64,000 nt of DNA from an uncultured Sphingomonadales bacterium. Lineage in GTDB: Bacteria > Pseudomonadota > Alphaproteobacteria > Sphingomonadales > Sphingomonadaceae. The DNA is taken from positions 248,001 to 312,000 of the forward strand of contig CAIMDB010000028.1 in NCBI GenBank assembly GCA_903839675.1. Direction: 5' to 3'. The notes below the pieces were generated by a model that was not told the DNA's origin, did not search any database, and saw only the letters and a list, made by a program, of their open reading frames with translations. Made by a program: the position numbers and the translations under genes. Positions 24,839-34,240 of the stretch are shown here, one piece after another (the stretch's first letter is position 1; every line of letters begins with the position of its first letter).

Positions 24839-26503
24839 TTAGGCTGTACGGAAGGCGTTGGTGATTGGATAGCGCCGATCGCGCCCGAAATTGCGCGTGC
24901 CAAGCTTGACGCCAGGCGGCGCCTGACGCCGTTTATATTCGGCGATGTACAGCAACCGCTCAATCCGCTGCACCACGTCGCGCGGATGGCCGCGTGCAGC
25001 GACCTCATCGACCGACAATTCCTGCTCGACCAGCCCCAGCAAGATATCATCGAGCACCGGATATTCCGGTAGGCTGTCGCTATCTTTCTGGTCTGGGCGC
25101 AGTTCGGCACTGGGCGGGCGCGTGATGATCGCGTCGGGCATGACAGGACCGTCTGGACCAAGGCCGATGCGGCATCGGTGGGCATTGCGCCAGCGCGAAA
25201 TCGCAAACACCGTCATCTTATAGGCGTCCTTCAGCGGGTTATAGCCGCCCGCCATGTCACCATAAATGGTCGCATAGCCGACGCTCATCTCGCTCTTGTT
25301 GCCGGTGGTCAGCAGCATGTGGCCAAATTTGTTGGAGAGCGCCATCAAGGTGACGCCGCGGATGCGCGACTGGATATTTTCTTCGGTAATGTCGACGCTT
25401 CGGTCGGCAAAGCTGTCGCTCAGCATCTCGTCAAAGGCCATGACGGCCGGGTTGATGGCAATGGTGTCGAGCTTACACCCGATCATCCGGGCGCAGTCAC
25501 TGGCAAGATCAAGGCTTTCCTGTGACGTGAAACGGCTGGGCATCATGACGCACCAGACGCGGTCCGGACCGAGCGCATCGGCGGCGATCGCCGCACAGAT
25601 TGCGCTGTCGATGCCGCCGGAAAGGCCCAGCACAACGCCGGGGAAACGGTTGCGATCAACATAGTCACGCAATGAAAGGACCATGGCCGAGTAGATATCG
25701 GCGGGATGATCTTCCCACTGCGAAAGGTCGCCGGGTGCGCACGTCCAGCTATCGCCCTTCCGCGTCCACACGGTGAGGCGAAGATGTTCCTCCCAATCCG
25801 GAAGACGATGCGCCGCGACACCATCGGCATTGAGCACGAAGGAGCTGCCGTCAAACACCAGTTCATCCTGCCCGCCGATGCGGTTGAGGAAGATGATCGG
25901 AAGCCCGGTTTCTTTGACGCGCGCGGCGAAAACCTGCTCAAGCCGCCGGTCATCCTTGTCGATCTCATAAGGGCTGCCGTTGACCGAAATCAGCAGTTCA
26001 GCGCCGCATTGCTTCAAATGGGTGCAGACCGTGGGCAGCCAGCCATCTTCACAGATGGGCAACCCCAATTTGACTCCGCGAAAGTCGACAGGGTCGGGCA
26101 GGGGCCCTTGTGCGAAGATGCGCTTTTCATCGAATGTGCCGTAATTGGGGAGCTCATGCTTTTTGCGGATGGCCGTGATCCGGCCACCGTCGAGTAGCGC
26201 CACAATATTGTACAGCCGGTCCGCTTCCATCAGGATGGACCCAACCAGCATGGCCGGGCCACCATCCGCCGTTGCCGCGGCCAATCGCTCCAGCTCCTGA
26301 GCCGCTGCCTGTTGAAAGGCGGGCTTCAGGACGAGATCTTCTGCCGGATAACCAATGAGTTGCTGTTCGGGGAATAGCACCAGATCCACTGCGCCCGCCT
26401 CCATCGCCTTGGCACGCCAGGCGAGCATGGTATCTGCATTGCCGACAAGATCGCCCACGCGCTGGGACAATTGGGCAACGGCGATGGTGAGGGTATCCGT
26501 CAT
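24839..26503 (-). CDS. nadE: Glutamine-dependent NAD+ synthetase
   Basis: 554 residues. N-terminal nitrilase-type glutaminase with Glu (LFPEQQLIG), Lys (KKHELPNYGTF) and Cys (LGLPICEDGW); C-terminal NAD synthetase with the ATP loop LGLSGGIDSAICA near residue 290 and the GNKSEMSVGYATIYGDMAGGYNPLKD block. It amidates nicotinate adenine dinucleotide to NAD+. The ATG at 26503 is used; a longer frame adds ten residues without support. It is immediately upstream of gltX and probably co-transcribed. Confidence 0.94.
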   Translation of the reverse strand: MTDTLTIAVAQLSQRVGDLVGNADTMLAWRAKAMEAGAVDLVLFPEQQLIGYPAEDLVLKPAFQQAAAQELERLAAATADGGPAMLVGSILMEADRLYNIVALLDGGRITAIRKKHELPNYGTFDEKRIFAQGPLPDPVDFRGVKLGLPICEDGWLPTVCTHLKQCGAELLISVNGSPYEIDKDDRRLEQVFAARVKETGLPIIFLNRIGGQDELVFDGSSFVLNADGVAAHRLPDWEEHLRLTVWTRKGDSWTCAPGDLSQWEDHPADIYSAMVLSLRDYVDRNRFPGVVLGLSGGIDSAICAAIAADALGPDRVWCVMMPSRFTSQESLDLASDCARMIGCKLDTIAINPAVMAFDEMLSDSFADRSVDITEENIQSRIRGVTLMALSNKFGHMLLTTGNKSEMSVGYATIYGDMAGGYNPLKDAYKMTVFAISRWRNAHRCRIGLGPDGPVMPDAIITRPPSAELRPDQKDSDSLPEYPVLDDILLGLVEQELSVDEVAARGHPRDVVQRIERLLYIAEYKRRQAPPGVKLGTRNFGRDRRYPITNAFRTA

Positions 26504-26554
26504 GCAGGCTGTGTATGAGGGCCCTGCCATCACGGCAAGACCAGACCCTCAATC

Positions 26555-27058
26555 TCAGAACAGTCCGGCGACGAGCTGCCCCATCACCCGGCCCGGCATG
26601 AAGGAAAAGAGGCCCGCCACGATCAACCCGATATAGGGCCCGGTCATCGCCTGCTGATGCGTCCGCACATCGCCCTTGCGGATCGCCCAAATCGCCCGCG
26701 GGATAGAAATGAGCGTAACTACCGAGAAGATATGGATCGGCCCGATGGAGCCAACCAGACCCTGAAGCCAGAAGCTGGATATGGCCGTCGTCATCATCAG
26801 CGTCGCCCAGATCCGCCCGAGCATTTTGTGCAGGCGGGTGCCCTTCTTCATCAGCAACACCGGCCCGCCGAGCAGCAGCGCGGGAATGACGGTGCCGACA
26901 TGAATGAACAAGGCCCATGGCGTGTCATCATAAGTGATCCGCGCCCCGCCGGAGATCACACTTGCGGCGGCCATGAAGGTCAATGTCCCCAACACGGCAA
27001 AGGCGATGCAGGCGAGGATGAAGCGCGGGGAATAAGCTGGTGCAGTTGCGGTCGTCAT
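26555..27058 (-). CDS. DUF2306 family membrane protein
   Basis: 167 residues with four to five membrane helices and the histidine-containing segments typical of DUF2306: ALFIHVGTVIPALLLGG, RLHKMLGRIWATLM, GPIHIFSVVTL and RTHQQAMTGPYIGLIVAG. The conserved histidines suggest heme or metal binding in the membrane, though function is not known. It ends 51 nt before nadE and diverges from the LytTR gene across 142 bp. Confidence 0.78.
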   Translation of the reverse strand: MTTATAPAYSPRFILACIAFAVLGTLTFMAAASVISGGARITYDDTPWALFIHVGTVIPALLLGGPVLLMKKGTRLHKMLGRIWATLMMTTAISSFWLQGLVGSIGPIHIFSVVTLISIPRAIWAIRKGDVRTHQQAMTGPYIGLIVAGLFSFMPGRVMGQLVAGLF

Positions 27059-27200
27059 GGCGGGTCTCCTGAATGGCTGGTCCCGTCATGCAAGCTGGCC
27101 GTTCACGGGCAATGCCGCCTTCGCGATCCCGACAATATTCTTCGCCGAAAGGGCCGCGCCGCCAATTGACGCTTCGTGAAATGGCAGGCACGTTCGCGGA

Positions 27201-27974
27201 ATGATTAAGTCCGTAAGCATCGAAATCTTCATCATGTTGACGATCGGGCTGTTGCTTGGCTTCATTGGACCCTTCGGAACTTTTGAAGTCGCTGTCGGCC
27301 CGAGGGTTGCCTACTGGATTGTGACCATGCTGGCGGGCTATGCCATTTTCCGTCCGCTGCTCCTCGTCAGCCAGTGGGTCGGCGAGGCTCTGCGCATACC
27401 GCAATTGGTCGCAGGCGGGCTGGCCCTCGTCATCGGAGCAATGCCCCAGACTTATCTGGTCGCCCTGTACTTCGTCGGATTTGATTTCGCCCGCGCGCTG
27501 AAATGGGATGGACTTCCAAGCCTTTATATTCAGGTCTGGGTTATCGGCTTTCTGGTCAACGCTGTTTTCGTATTCACGTTGGGCCGACGACAGGAACACG
27601 CGGCAAACGCGAACGTCGAAGAAGCGCCAACAGGCAAAGAAAGCGAGGTGCACGCCCAAGAGCGACCCGCAGGACTATTGACCAATCTGGGCCTCGACTT
27701 GGGACGTGTAAACGCCCTCAAAGGCGAGGATCATTACGTCCGTGTCTTTGCGGCAGGTGGAGAGCGACTTGTTCTCATGCGCCTGCGCGATGCGATTGCG
27801 GATGTGAACGACAATGAGGGCGTACAGGTGCACCGCAGCTGGTGGGTCGCGCGACCCGCAGTCGCCTCCGTGCGCCGGGTTGGACGAACGGCGGAACTGA
27901 CGTTGGTCGACGGCACCGTCGTTCCCGTCGCAAGGGATATGATGCCGCGGCTGCGGGAACTCCGCTGGCTTTAG
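27201..27974 (+). CDS. Membrane-anchored LytTR transcriptional regulator
   Basis: 257 residues: four predicted helices in residues 1-125, a polar linker, then a LytTR DNA-binding domain (about 160-257) seen in GRVNALKGEDHYVRVFAAGGERLVLMRLRDAIADV, VQVHRSWWVARPAVASVRR and LVDGTVVPVARDMMPRLREL. There is no receiver domain, so it would sense through its membrane part and act directly on DNA. Its target may be the divergent DUF2306 gene or the hydrolase gene downstream (38 nt away); not shown. Confidence 0.82.
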   Translation: MIKSVSIEIFIMLTIGLLLGFIGPFGTFEVAVGPRVAYWIVTMLAGYAIFRPLLLVSQWVGEALRIPQLVAGGLALVIGAMPQTYLVALYFVGFDFARALKWDGLPSLYIQVWVIGFLVNAVFVFTLGRRQEHAANANVEEAPTGKESEVHAQERPAGLLTNLGLDLGRVNALKGEDHYVRVFAAGGERLVLMRLRDAIADVNDNEGVQVHRSWWVARPAVASVRRVGRTAELTLVDGTVVPVARDMMPRLRELRWL

Positions 27975-28012
27975 CTGATTGTATCGCTTCTTTTAGGATG
28001 TAAGGTGTTGAT

Positions 28013-29161
28013 ATGGAGAGAGATACTGAACTGAGCGCTGCCATTGATGCAGCCCAAGTCGCCGGCGCCGTTGCGATGACGGGGGGGCGTGACGGCATCC
28101 ATTACGGTCGTGCCTTTGGGTCGCGCAGTCTGGATGGTGCGGCGATGCAGACCGACGATCTGTTTCAGATCGCCTCGATGACGAAAGCCATCGTCTCGGT
28201 CGCTGCCTTGCAGCTGGTGGAACGCGGCAAGCTGTCGCTGGATGCGCCGCTCGATACGCTCCTGCCGGACCTTGCCAATCCGCAGGTGATTGAGGGCTTT
28301 GATGCGGACGGCGCAGTCCAGCTGCGCCCCGCCAAACGCGCGATCACGCTGCGCCATTTGCTCACCCACACATCGGGCTTTGGCTATGAGTTTATGAACG
28401 CGGATATGGTCCGCGCACGTGGACCCGCCGGATCGCCGACACCCGGCACCAAAGCCGCGCTCATCTCCCCCCTGCTGTTCGATCCCGGCGAAAAGTGGGA
28501 ATATGGCATCAGCACAGACTGGGTTGGACTGGCCGTTGAAGCCGCAAGCGGCCAGCGGCTTGACGCCTATCTGAGCGAACACGTCACAGGTCCGCTTGGC
28601 ATGGTGGATACGCATTTCAACCCCGATGCGGCGCAACGTGCGCGGGCGGCGTCGCTCTACCTTCGCAACGAAGGCGGCCTCGCCCCCATGCCAATTGAAA
28701 TTGGTGGCGGGCCAAATGTCGAAGTGCTGTCCGGCGGTGGCGGGCTGTATAGCACCGCGCCGGATTATATACGGTTCTTGCAGATGCTGTTGAACGGCGG
28801 CGCCTTGGGCAGCACACGCCTCCTGTCTGAGGCCATGGTTGCAGAACTGACCCAGAACCATGTTGGCGACCTGCGCGCTGGCCGCATGGAATCGGTCGTT
28901 CCATCGCTTGCCGGTGTCTTTGATATGTATCCGCAGATGGACACCAAATGGAGCCTCGGTTTCCTGATCAACCCGGACGTGGGACCACATGGCCGTTCGG
29001 CAGGGTCGCTCAGCTGGGCGGGCATTGCCAATTGCTATTATTGGCTGGATCCAGTGGCTGATGTGGCAGGCGTTCTCATGACGCAAGTGCTGCCTTTTGG
29101 GGATCCCGGCGTGCTCAATGCGCTCGGCGCTTTGGAACGAATGGCATATCGGGGGGATTGA
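28013..29161 (+). CDS. Beta-lactamase-fold serine hydrolase (EstB/class C-like)
   Basis: 382 residues. The serine/lysine pair lies in [26 protein letters not shown] near residue 60, and the tyrosine motif in [10 protein letters not shown] near residue 165; TSGFGYE and [17 protein letters not shown] are family landmarks. No signal peptide is evident, so it is likely a cytoplasmic esterase or peptidase rather than a resistance enzyme. A TAAGG ribosome site precedes the ATG. It lies between the LytTR gene and prs on the same strand. Confidence 0.85.
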   Translation: MERDTELSAAIDAAQVAGAVAMTGGRDGIHYGRAFGSRSLDGAAMQTDDLFQIASMTKAIVSVAALQLVERGKLSLDAPLDTLLPDLANPQVIEGFDADGAVQLRPAKRAITLRHLLTHTSGFGYEFMNADMVRARGPAGSPTPGTKAALISPLLFDPGEKWEYGISTDWVGLAVEAASGQRLDAYLSEHVTGPLGMVDTHFNPDAAQRARAASLYLRNEGGLAPMPIEIGGGPNVEVLSGGGGLYSTAPDYIRFLQMLLNGGALGSTRLLSEAMVAELTQNHVGDLRAGRMESVVPSLAGVFDMYPQMDTKWSLGFLINPDVGPHGRSAGSLSWAGIANCYYWLDPVADVAGVLMTQVLPFGDPGVLNALGALERMAYRGD

Positions 29162-29225
29162 CCCCTTTTCGGATTCCATTCCACGTTCTAAGGGACGCGC
29201 ACTTCTTGTGGGCGGGACACACTTC

Positions 29226-30161
29226 ATGAAACTGATCACCGGCAATTCCAATATCCAACTGGCGCAGTCGATTGCGGATTACTGTGATATCCCGCTGACC
29301 AAGGCGAGCGTGCGCCGCTTTGCCGATGAAGAAGTTTTCGTCGAGATCCATGAGAATGTCCGTGGTGAAGACGTGTTCGTGATCCAGTCGACGAGCTATC
29401 CCGCCAATGACAATCTGATGGAGCTGCTGATTATCTGTGATGCTCTGCGCCGCGCTTCGGCCAAGCGGATCACAGCGGTTCTCCCTTATTTCGGCTATGC
29501 CCGGCAGGACCGGAAGCCCGGCCCGCGCACGCCGATTTCAGCCAAGCTCGTGGCAAACCTGATCACGACCGCTGGCGCCAACCGCGTGCTGTCGATCGAC
29601 CTCCACGCCGGCCAGATTCAGGGCTTTTTCGACATTCCGACCGACAATTTGTTTGGCGCGCCGGTGGTGTCGGCCGACATTCAGGCCCGCTTTGGCGACC
29701 GCAATATCATGGTCGTATCGCCTGACGTGGGCGGCGTGGTCCGTGCCCGTGCCCTCGCCAAACGCCTCGACAACGCCCCGCTCGCCATCGTCGACAAGCG
29801 GCGTGAACGTGCCGGCGAATCAGAAGTCATGAACATCATCGGCGACGTTGAAGGGCGCTTTTGCATCCTCATCGACGATATCGTCGATTCAGCCGGCACT
29901 TTGTGCAATGCGGCGGCCGCATTGAAGGCAGCAGGCGCCGAAGACGTTGTTGCCTATTGCACCCACGGCGTTCTGTCTGGTGGCGCTGTTGCCCGCGTCG
30001 AAGGATCAGCGCTGCTCGAACTCGTCGTCACCGATTCGATTGGCGCGCCAGACACAGCGGCAACTGCAAAGAAGATCCGCCATTTGACCATCGCGCCGCT
30101 GCTGGGAGAAGCAATCAAGCGGATTGCAGATGAAAGCTCGGTGTCCAGCCTGTTTGACTGA
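29226..30161 (+). CDS. prs: Ribose-phosphate pyrophosphokinase
   Basis: 311 residues, the standard length. Diagnostic are [13 protein letters not shown], the [12 protein letters not shown] segment, [39 protein letters not shown] and the PRPP loop [17 protein letters not shown]. It makes PRPP for nucleotide, His, Trp and NAD synthesis. ATG at 29226 matches the family start; an upstream frame overlapping the hydrolase gene has no support. Confidence 0.97.
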   Translation: MKLITGNSNIQLAQSIADYCDIPLTKASVRRFADEEVFVEIHENVRGEDVFVIQSTSYPANDNLMELLIICDALRRASAKRITAVLPYFGYARQDRKPGPRTPISAKLVANLITTAGANRVLSIDLHAGQIQGFFDIPTDNLFGAPVVSADIQARFGDRNIMVVSPDVGGVVRARALAKRLDNAPLAIVDKRRERAGESEVMNIIGDVEGRFCILIDDIVDSAGTLCNAAAALKAAGAEDVVAYCTHGVLSGGAVARVEGSALLELVVTDSIGAPDTAATAKKIRHLTIAPLLGEAIKRIADESSVSSLFD

Positions 30162-30193
30162 TCGCGCCAGTTACCTTCGGCGCAGAGACGGTA

Positions 30194-30823
30194 TTAGACG
30201 CGCGTCGCGCCTTCCAGCCGGTCGGCAAAGATCATGTGGCCCGGGCCCATGCGGGCGATGACTTCAACGAGCTTGGCCTGCGGGAAAGCAAAGCAGCCTT
30301 CGCTCCGCCCCAGCTTGCCCATCGTGCGGATGAGATCGGGGTTGGCATAGTCGGCCCCGTGGACGACGATCGCACGGTCCTCGGCATTGTTATTGTCCGC
30401 TTCCAGCCCCGACAGACGCATCGAAAGGCCATGCTTCCCGTTATAATAGTTGCGCGTCAGATAAGCGCCGCGAGATGTGGCATTAGAGCCGGGATCGTTT
30501 GAAAAGTCCTTAAGCCAGCCGTCATGTTGCGGGTCCGATCCCCTGCCATGCGTCACGTAATAACGGTTCACCGTTCCGTTCACGAGATTGGCGATGAAGA
30601 AGCGCGGTTCGGCGGACGGCAAAGAAAAGTCAGCCATGCCAACAACATCGCGGACCCAGATACGGTTGCCCATCCGGTCCAACTCACGCTTGGCGATGTC
30701 CAGCAGGCGCACATCTGTCGGTGCCGCCAAAGCCTTTGACGGGATCATCGACGCTGCGGTGGTTGCGACCAAACCCGCAAGAATATCTCTGCGGCCGATT
30801 CGATCAGCCCGAATTTCTATCAT
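30194..30823 (-). CDS. Murein L,D-transpeptidase-like catalytic domain protein, Tat-exported
   Basis: 209 residues. The N-terminus IGRRDILAGLVATTAASMIPSKALAAP looks like a twin-arginine signal ending near residue 34. The catalytic region VVHGADYANPDL...GRSEGCFAFP holds the HG and SxGC residues of the L,D-transpeptidase fold variant common in Bacteroidetes and alphaproteobacteria. It would act on peptidoglycan or a similar substrate in the periplasm; actual transpeptidation is unproven. It converges with prs over 32 bp and diverges from arsC. Confidence 0.83.
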   Translation of the reverse strand: MIEIRADRIGRRDILAGLVATTAASMIPSKALAAPTDVRLLDIAKRELDRMGNRIWVRDVVGMADFSLPSAEPRFFIANLVNGTVNRYYVTHGRGSDPQHDGWLKDFSNDPGSNATSRGAYLTRNYYNGKHGLSMRLSGLEADNNNAEDRAIVVHGADYANPDLIRTMGKLGRSEGCFAFPQAKLVEVIARMGPGHMIFADRLEGATRV

Positions 30824-30974
30824 GGATCAAGCTTAGGCAGGCCCTGTGGATAAAGTCGATACCGACATGCGATGGACTGCGGCAAACGCGCGGTAAGTGT
30901 TCGCATTCCCGCCCAAAACAGGCAATTCCTTTCTTCCACCAGCTTCGCTAGGACCGCCGAAGAAGGAGACCGGC

Positions 30975-31319
30975 ATGAAAGCGACGATCTGGCACAATCC
31001 CAACTGCGGCACCTCCCGCAAGACGCTCGAGATTCTGCGGGAGATGCCCGGCGTCGACTTAGAGGTGGTTGAATATTTGAAAACGCCACCGTCGCGCGAC
31101 ACACTGATGGCGCTGTATCGCGACGCTGGCCTGACGCCGCGTGAGGGTCTGCGGACACGCGGCTCTCCCGCTGAAGAGCTTGGGCTGCTCGATGCTGATG
31201 GAGACACCATTCTCGATGCCATGGCACGCGAACCGATCCTCATTGAACGCCCGCTGGTCCGCACAGACAAGGGTGTCCGCCTCTGCCGTCCGCAGGATGT
31301 GGTGCGCGAGATCCTCTAA
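30975..31319 (+). CDS. arsC: ArsC-family arsenate reductase (glutaredoxin-linked)
   Basis: 114 residues starting MKATIWHNPNCGTSRKTL, with the catalytic cysteine at residue 11, followed by an arginine in the LRTRGS position and the RPLVRT...RLCRP arginines that bind arsenate. It reduces arsenate to arsenite with glutathione and glutaredoxin. AAGGAG lies 7 nt before the ATG at 30975. No arsenite pump or ArsR is near, so it may be a housekeeping or stress protein of the same fold. Confidence 0.87.
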   Translation: MKATIWHNPNCGTSRKTLEILREMPGVDLEVVEYLKTPPSRDTLMALYRDAGLTPREGLRTRGSPAEELGLLDADGDTILDAMAREPILIERPLVRTDKGVRLCRPQDVVREIL

Positions 31320-31378
31320 GGGCCACCCGCGCCAATCAGCCCTTCCCCGGCGGCCACCAATTGGGCATGATGCAGACT

Positions 31379-32113
31379 ATGAACGTTGTTGCAGTCTATA
31401 ATCTGAAAGGGGGCGTCGGGAAAACGACGCTCGCCGTCAATCTGGCTTGGTCCGCCGCCACGCTTTCATCGCGCCGCACCTTGCTGTGGGATCTTGACCC
31501 GCAGGGTGGCGCCACCTTCCTATTGGGGTCCAGTCCGACGGCTGAAAAGGCCCGCTCCGTCTTTGCAAAGGATATTGAGCCGTCGCGGCTGATCACGCCC
31601 ACCGGCATTGACCGGCTCTCGGTGCTGCCCGCCGACCGCAGCCTGCGGTCCTTGGACCACCTGCTGTTTTCTTTGGGCAAGCGCAAGCGCCTCGCCAAGC
31701 TTCTGGAAGGGCTGTCCACCTCATTTGACCGGATCATTCTGGATTGCCCGCCCGGCCTTACAGAGACGAGCGAACAGGTGATGCGGTCCGCCGATGTTAT
31801 CCTGATTCCGGTCATCCCCTCCCCATTATCGCGTCGCGCTTTCGACGATGCGGTGGAGCATCTGCACCAGCACCATGCAGGCCAAGCGGCTATATTGCCG
31901 GTGTTTTCGATGGCTGACCGCAGGCGCGCTCTGCACAAGGCCGCACTCGATGCGCAGCCGGATTGGCCCGTCATCCCCATGGCCAGCGTCATTGAGCAAA
32001 TGGCCGCGCGGCGCAAACCCGTTGGCGCATTTGCGGGATCTACAGCAGCTGCGGAAAGCTTTGCCTTTCTCTGGCGGGCCGTTGAGCGAAAGTTGGCCGA
32101 GCATAAGCCGTGA
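31379..32113 (+). CDS. ParA-family ATPase (orphan)
   Basis: 244 residues beginning MNVVAVYNLKGGVGKTTLAVN, with a deviant Walker A KGGVGKTT at 10-17 and DLDPQGGATFLLG and LDCPPGLTETS as switch regions. No ParB gene or centromere-like repeat is visible nearby, so it is not the chromosomal parAB pair; such orphans position other cargo or act in unknown ways. Start is uncertain: TTG 31361 and ATGs at 31367, 31370 or 31379 are all in frame. The stop overlaps the aat GTG start (GTGA). Confidence 0.82.
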   Translation: MNVVAVYNLKGGVGKTTLAVNLAWSAATLSSRRTLLWDLDPQGGATFLLGSSPTAEKARSVFAKDIEPSRLITPTGIDRLSVLPADRSLRSLDHLLFSLGKRKRLAKLLEGLSTSFDRIILDCPPGLTETSEQVMRSADVILIPVIPSPLSRRAFDDAVEHLHQHHAGQAAILPVFSMADRRRALHKAALDAQPDWPVIPMASVIEQMAARRKPVGAFAGSTAAAESFAFLWRAVERKLAEHKP

Positions 32114-32838
32114 GCGGGTCGCTTGACCTGAACATGCTCCTAAAGGCCTATGCTATCGGCGTCTTTCCGATGGCGGATGACCGCGATGCCGATGACATTT
32201 ACTGGGTGGAGCCGCGCAAGCGGGGCATCCTCCCGCTCGACCGGTTCCACCTCTCAAAGTCGCTGCGCAAGACACTCCGAAGCGAGCGTTTTGAAACCAC
32301 GTTCAACCGCGCCTTTCCTGAAGTCCTCACCGCCTGTGCCGAATCGACTGAGGATCGCCCCGGCACTTGGATCAATGGCCAGATCGAGCACGCCGTCCTC
32401 CAGCTTCACGCGGCGGGGCACGCCCATTCCATCGAGACATGGTCTGAAGGGCGTCTCGTCGGTGGGCTGTATGGGATTTCGCTCGGCCGCGCCTTTTTTG
32501 GCGAGAGCATGTTCAGCCGGATGACCGATGCCTCAAAGGTTGCTCTGGCGCATCTGGTGGCGCGGTTGAAAGTGGGCGGGTTTACCCTGCTCGACTGCCA
32601 GTTTCAGACACCGCATCTCCAATCACTGGGTGCGGTCGAGATCAGCCGGGCGGATTATTCGGTCGCGCTGTCCGCTGCGCTGTCGGGCGCGGACGGCGCA
32701 GCGACGGCAACCGGTGCTGATTTGGCAGTCTTGGACCGTGATCCCGATGCCCCGCCTGTGTCATCACCGCGCGCAACAATCGTGCCCGCTCCAATTTCGG
32801 GGTGCCGCATCTTGCAGGCCTTAATCCAGACATCATAA
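32110..32838 (+). CDS. aat: Leucyl/phenylalanyl-tRNA--protein transferase
   Basis: 242 residues with the family core: LLKAYAIGVFPMADDRDADDIYWVEPRKRGILPLD, WINGQIEHAVLQLHAAGHAHSIE, and GLYGISLGRAFFGESMFSR; the tail ends ISGCRILQALIQTS as in alphaproteobacterial Aat. It adds Leu/Phe to proteins with N-terminal Arg or Lys for N-end-rule degradation. GTG start is coupled to the ParA stop. The last 184 nt overlap, on the other strand, the 3' end of the DUF2155 gene, an unusually long convergent overlap. Confidence 0.93.
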   Translation: MSGSLDLNMLLKAYAIGVFPMADDRDADDIYWVEPRKRGILPLDRFHLSKSLRKTLRSERFETTFNRAFPEVLTACAESTEDRPGTWINGQIEHAVLQLHAAGHAHSIETWSEGRLVGGLYGISLGRAFFGESMFSRMTDASKVALAHLVARLKVGGFTLLDCQFQTPHLQSLGAVEISRADYSVALSAALSGADGAATATGADLAVLDRDPDAPPVSSPRATIVPAPISGCRILQALIQTS

Positions 32839-33332
32839 ATCGGGTGCTCGACGACGTTGATCGACGGGCTTTCCTTGTACAACCAACCGGAAAAGGTCTT
32901 GCGCCAGCTCGTGCGCGTCTCACGTGTGATGACCTGCACAAAGGCGCCGGTCCAACGTTCCGTTTCCCAAGGCGCCGTCGCCTCGCACGCGCGCAGGCGC
33001 ACCACAAGGTCCCCGATGCGCACCGCTTCACCGGGCTTCATCGTGAGATCGCGCGACAGGCCGTTGCGCTTGTTGAGCACGCCAATCGTCGCCACCCGTT
33101 CCGCCATGGGCGTGAACACCTTGCTGTCCGGGATGGCGGCAGGCGCCTTTGCTTTTGAAGGGGTGGGTGCCGAAGGCGTCGCCGCAGTTGGTTCCGCAGC
33201 AGGGGTGGTTGATGTCGAAGCAGGGGAGGTCGACGCCGAGGGATCCGGTGTATCCTGCAGCGCAGAAGCGGCCTGCCAGGCAGCGAGCCCGGCCAGGAGC
33301 GCGGCACCCGTCCAGACGGCTGCACGCCTCAC
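32655..33332 (-). CDS. DUF2155 domain protein, exported
   Basis: 225 residues: signal or anchor at the N-terminus (WTGAALLAGLAAWQAASA), an Ala/Pro/Ser-rich stretch to about residue 70, then the DUF2155 domain (TLNKRNGLSRDLTMKPGEAVRIGDLVVRLRACEATAPWE...EHPIYDVWIKACKMR). The low-complexity tail after the domain lies antisense to the end of aat. DUF2155 is a conserved alphaproteobacterial envelope protein of unknown function, usually next to aat and NDUFA12, as here. Its start overlaps the NDUFA12 stop by 4 nt. Confidence 0.85.
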   Translation of the reverse strand: MRRAAVWTGAALLAGLAAWQAASALQDTPDPSASTSPASTSTTPAAEPTAATPSAPTPSKAKAPAAIPDSKVFTPMAERVATIGVLNKRNGLSRDLTMKPGEAVRIGDLVVRLRACEATAPWETERWTGAFVQVITRETRTSWRKTFSGWLYKESPSINVVEHPIYDVWIKACKMRHPEIGAGTIVARGDDTGGASGSRSKTAKSAPVAVAAPSAPDSAADSATE

Positions 33333-33730
33333 GCGGCGTCCGGGCTCCAGGCTTCATAGTCGCCGGTGGCACTGGCGCGGCGTCCGCCGGATTCCAGCGC
33401 ACCCATCGGACGATAGGCGTTCGGCGTGCCGGTCAGGTTCGGCTGCGGTTCCGCTTCCCAAGCACGCGGCGCAGGCAAGCTTTCAGACGGCGGCGCCTCA
33501 ATCGTATTGTGCAGCCAGCCGAACCATTCGGGCGGAACGCGGCTTGCGTCATTGTTGCCAGAATAGGTGACCCAACGGCGATGGTGCCCGGCAGGCTCCA
33601 CCTTTTTTGCCTGATAGTAGACGTTGCCCTCGGCATCTTCGCCGATACGGACACCGCTGGTCTTGGTGTGAAGCCAGGTGCCGAAGGTTTGGCCCTCCCA
33701 CCATGTGAAGATGTTTTTGAAAACGCCCAT
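33329..33730 (-). CDS. NADH:ubiquinone oxidoreductase NDUFA12-type accessory subunit
   Basis: 133 residues. MGVFKNIFTWWEGQTFGTWLHTKTSGVRIGEDAEGNVYYQAK and HRRWVTYSGNNDASRVPPEWFGWLHNT are hallmarks of the B17.2/NDUFA12 family, which in alphaproteobacteria is an accessory subunit of complex I at the membrane. ATG at 33730 matches the family start. The C-terminal 50 residues are Pro-rich and variable. It is coupled to DUF2155 and preceded by the DUF192 gene 42 nt away. Confidence 0.9.
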   Translation of the reverse strand: MGVFKNIFTWWEGQTFGTWLHTKTSGVRIGEDAEGNVYYQAKKVEPAGHHRRWVTYSGNNDASRVPPEWFGWLHNTIEAPPSESLPAPRAWEAEPQPNLTGTPNAYRPMGALESGGRRASATGDYEAWSPDAA

Positions 33731-33772
33731 GGTCGTGCCGTTACGACTTTGCAGCGTGCGATGCAACGGGCG

Positions 33773-34240
33773 CTAGCGGGTCCAGCGCACCTTATCGCCT
33801 TCGGAAATGCCAAGTTTGGCTGCACGGCCACCTGCAAGCTCCAGCACAGCCGACACAGGTTCCCCCGAATCAATCGGTTCCAGCGAATAGGGGACTGCCT
33901 CAGGCGCTATCCGGGCAATGGTGCCGTCCGGGCGGATGAAGATGAGATCAAGCGAGATGACCGTATTCTTCATCCAAAAGCTGGCCGGTCGCGGCGGGTT
34001 CATGGGGAAAATCATGCCGCCATTTGGCGCCAGTTTATCCCGGAACATCAGCCCGCGGGCCTGTTCGCTTTCGGACCGGGCGACCTCAACCTTGAAAGAG
34101 TAGGTCTTGCCACCCGCGGTGCGGATGCTCAGTGGAACAACCGAAAGGCCGCTGGCCGCTTTGGTGACGTCCGGAGTCCCGGCCTGACACGCGGCGGGGA
34201 GCATCAACAAGAGCGCCGCGAGCGCTCGAAACATTGTCAT
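33773..34240 (-). CDS. DUF192 lipoprotein
   Basis: 155 residues. The N-terminus [21 protein letters not shown] is a lipoprotein signal with lipobox LPAAC, cleaved before Cys18. The DUF192 core follows: [51 protein letters not shown] and [19 protein letters not shown]. Function unknown; exported in most bacteria. Its start overlaps the stop of the cold-shock gene by 4 nt (ATGA-type), so they are coupled. Confidence 0.85.
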   Translation of the reverse strand: MTMFRALAALLLMLPAACQAGTPDVTKAASGLSVVPLSIRTAGGKTYSFKVEVARSESEQARGLMFRDKLAPNGGMIFPMNPPRPASFWMKNTVISLDLIFIRPDGTIARIAPEAVPYSLEPIDSGEPVSAVLELAGGRAAKLGISEGDKVRWTR

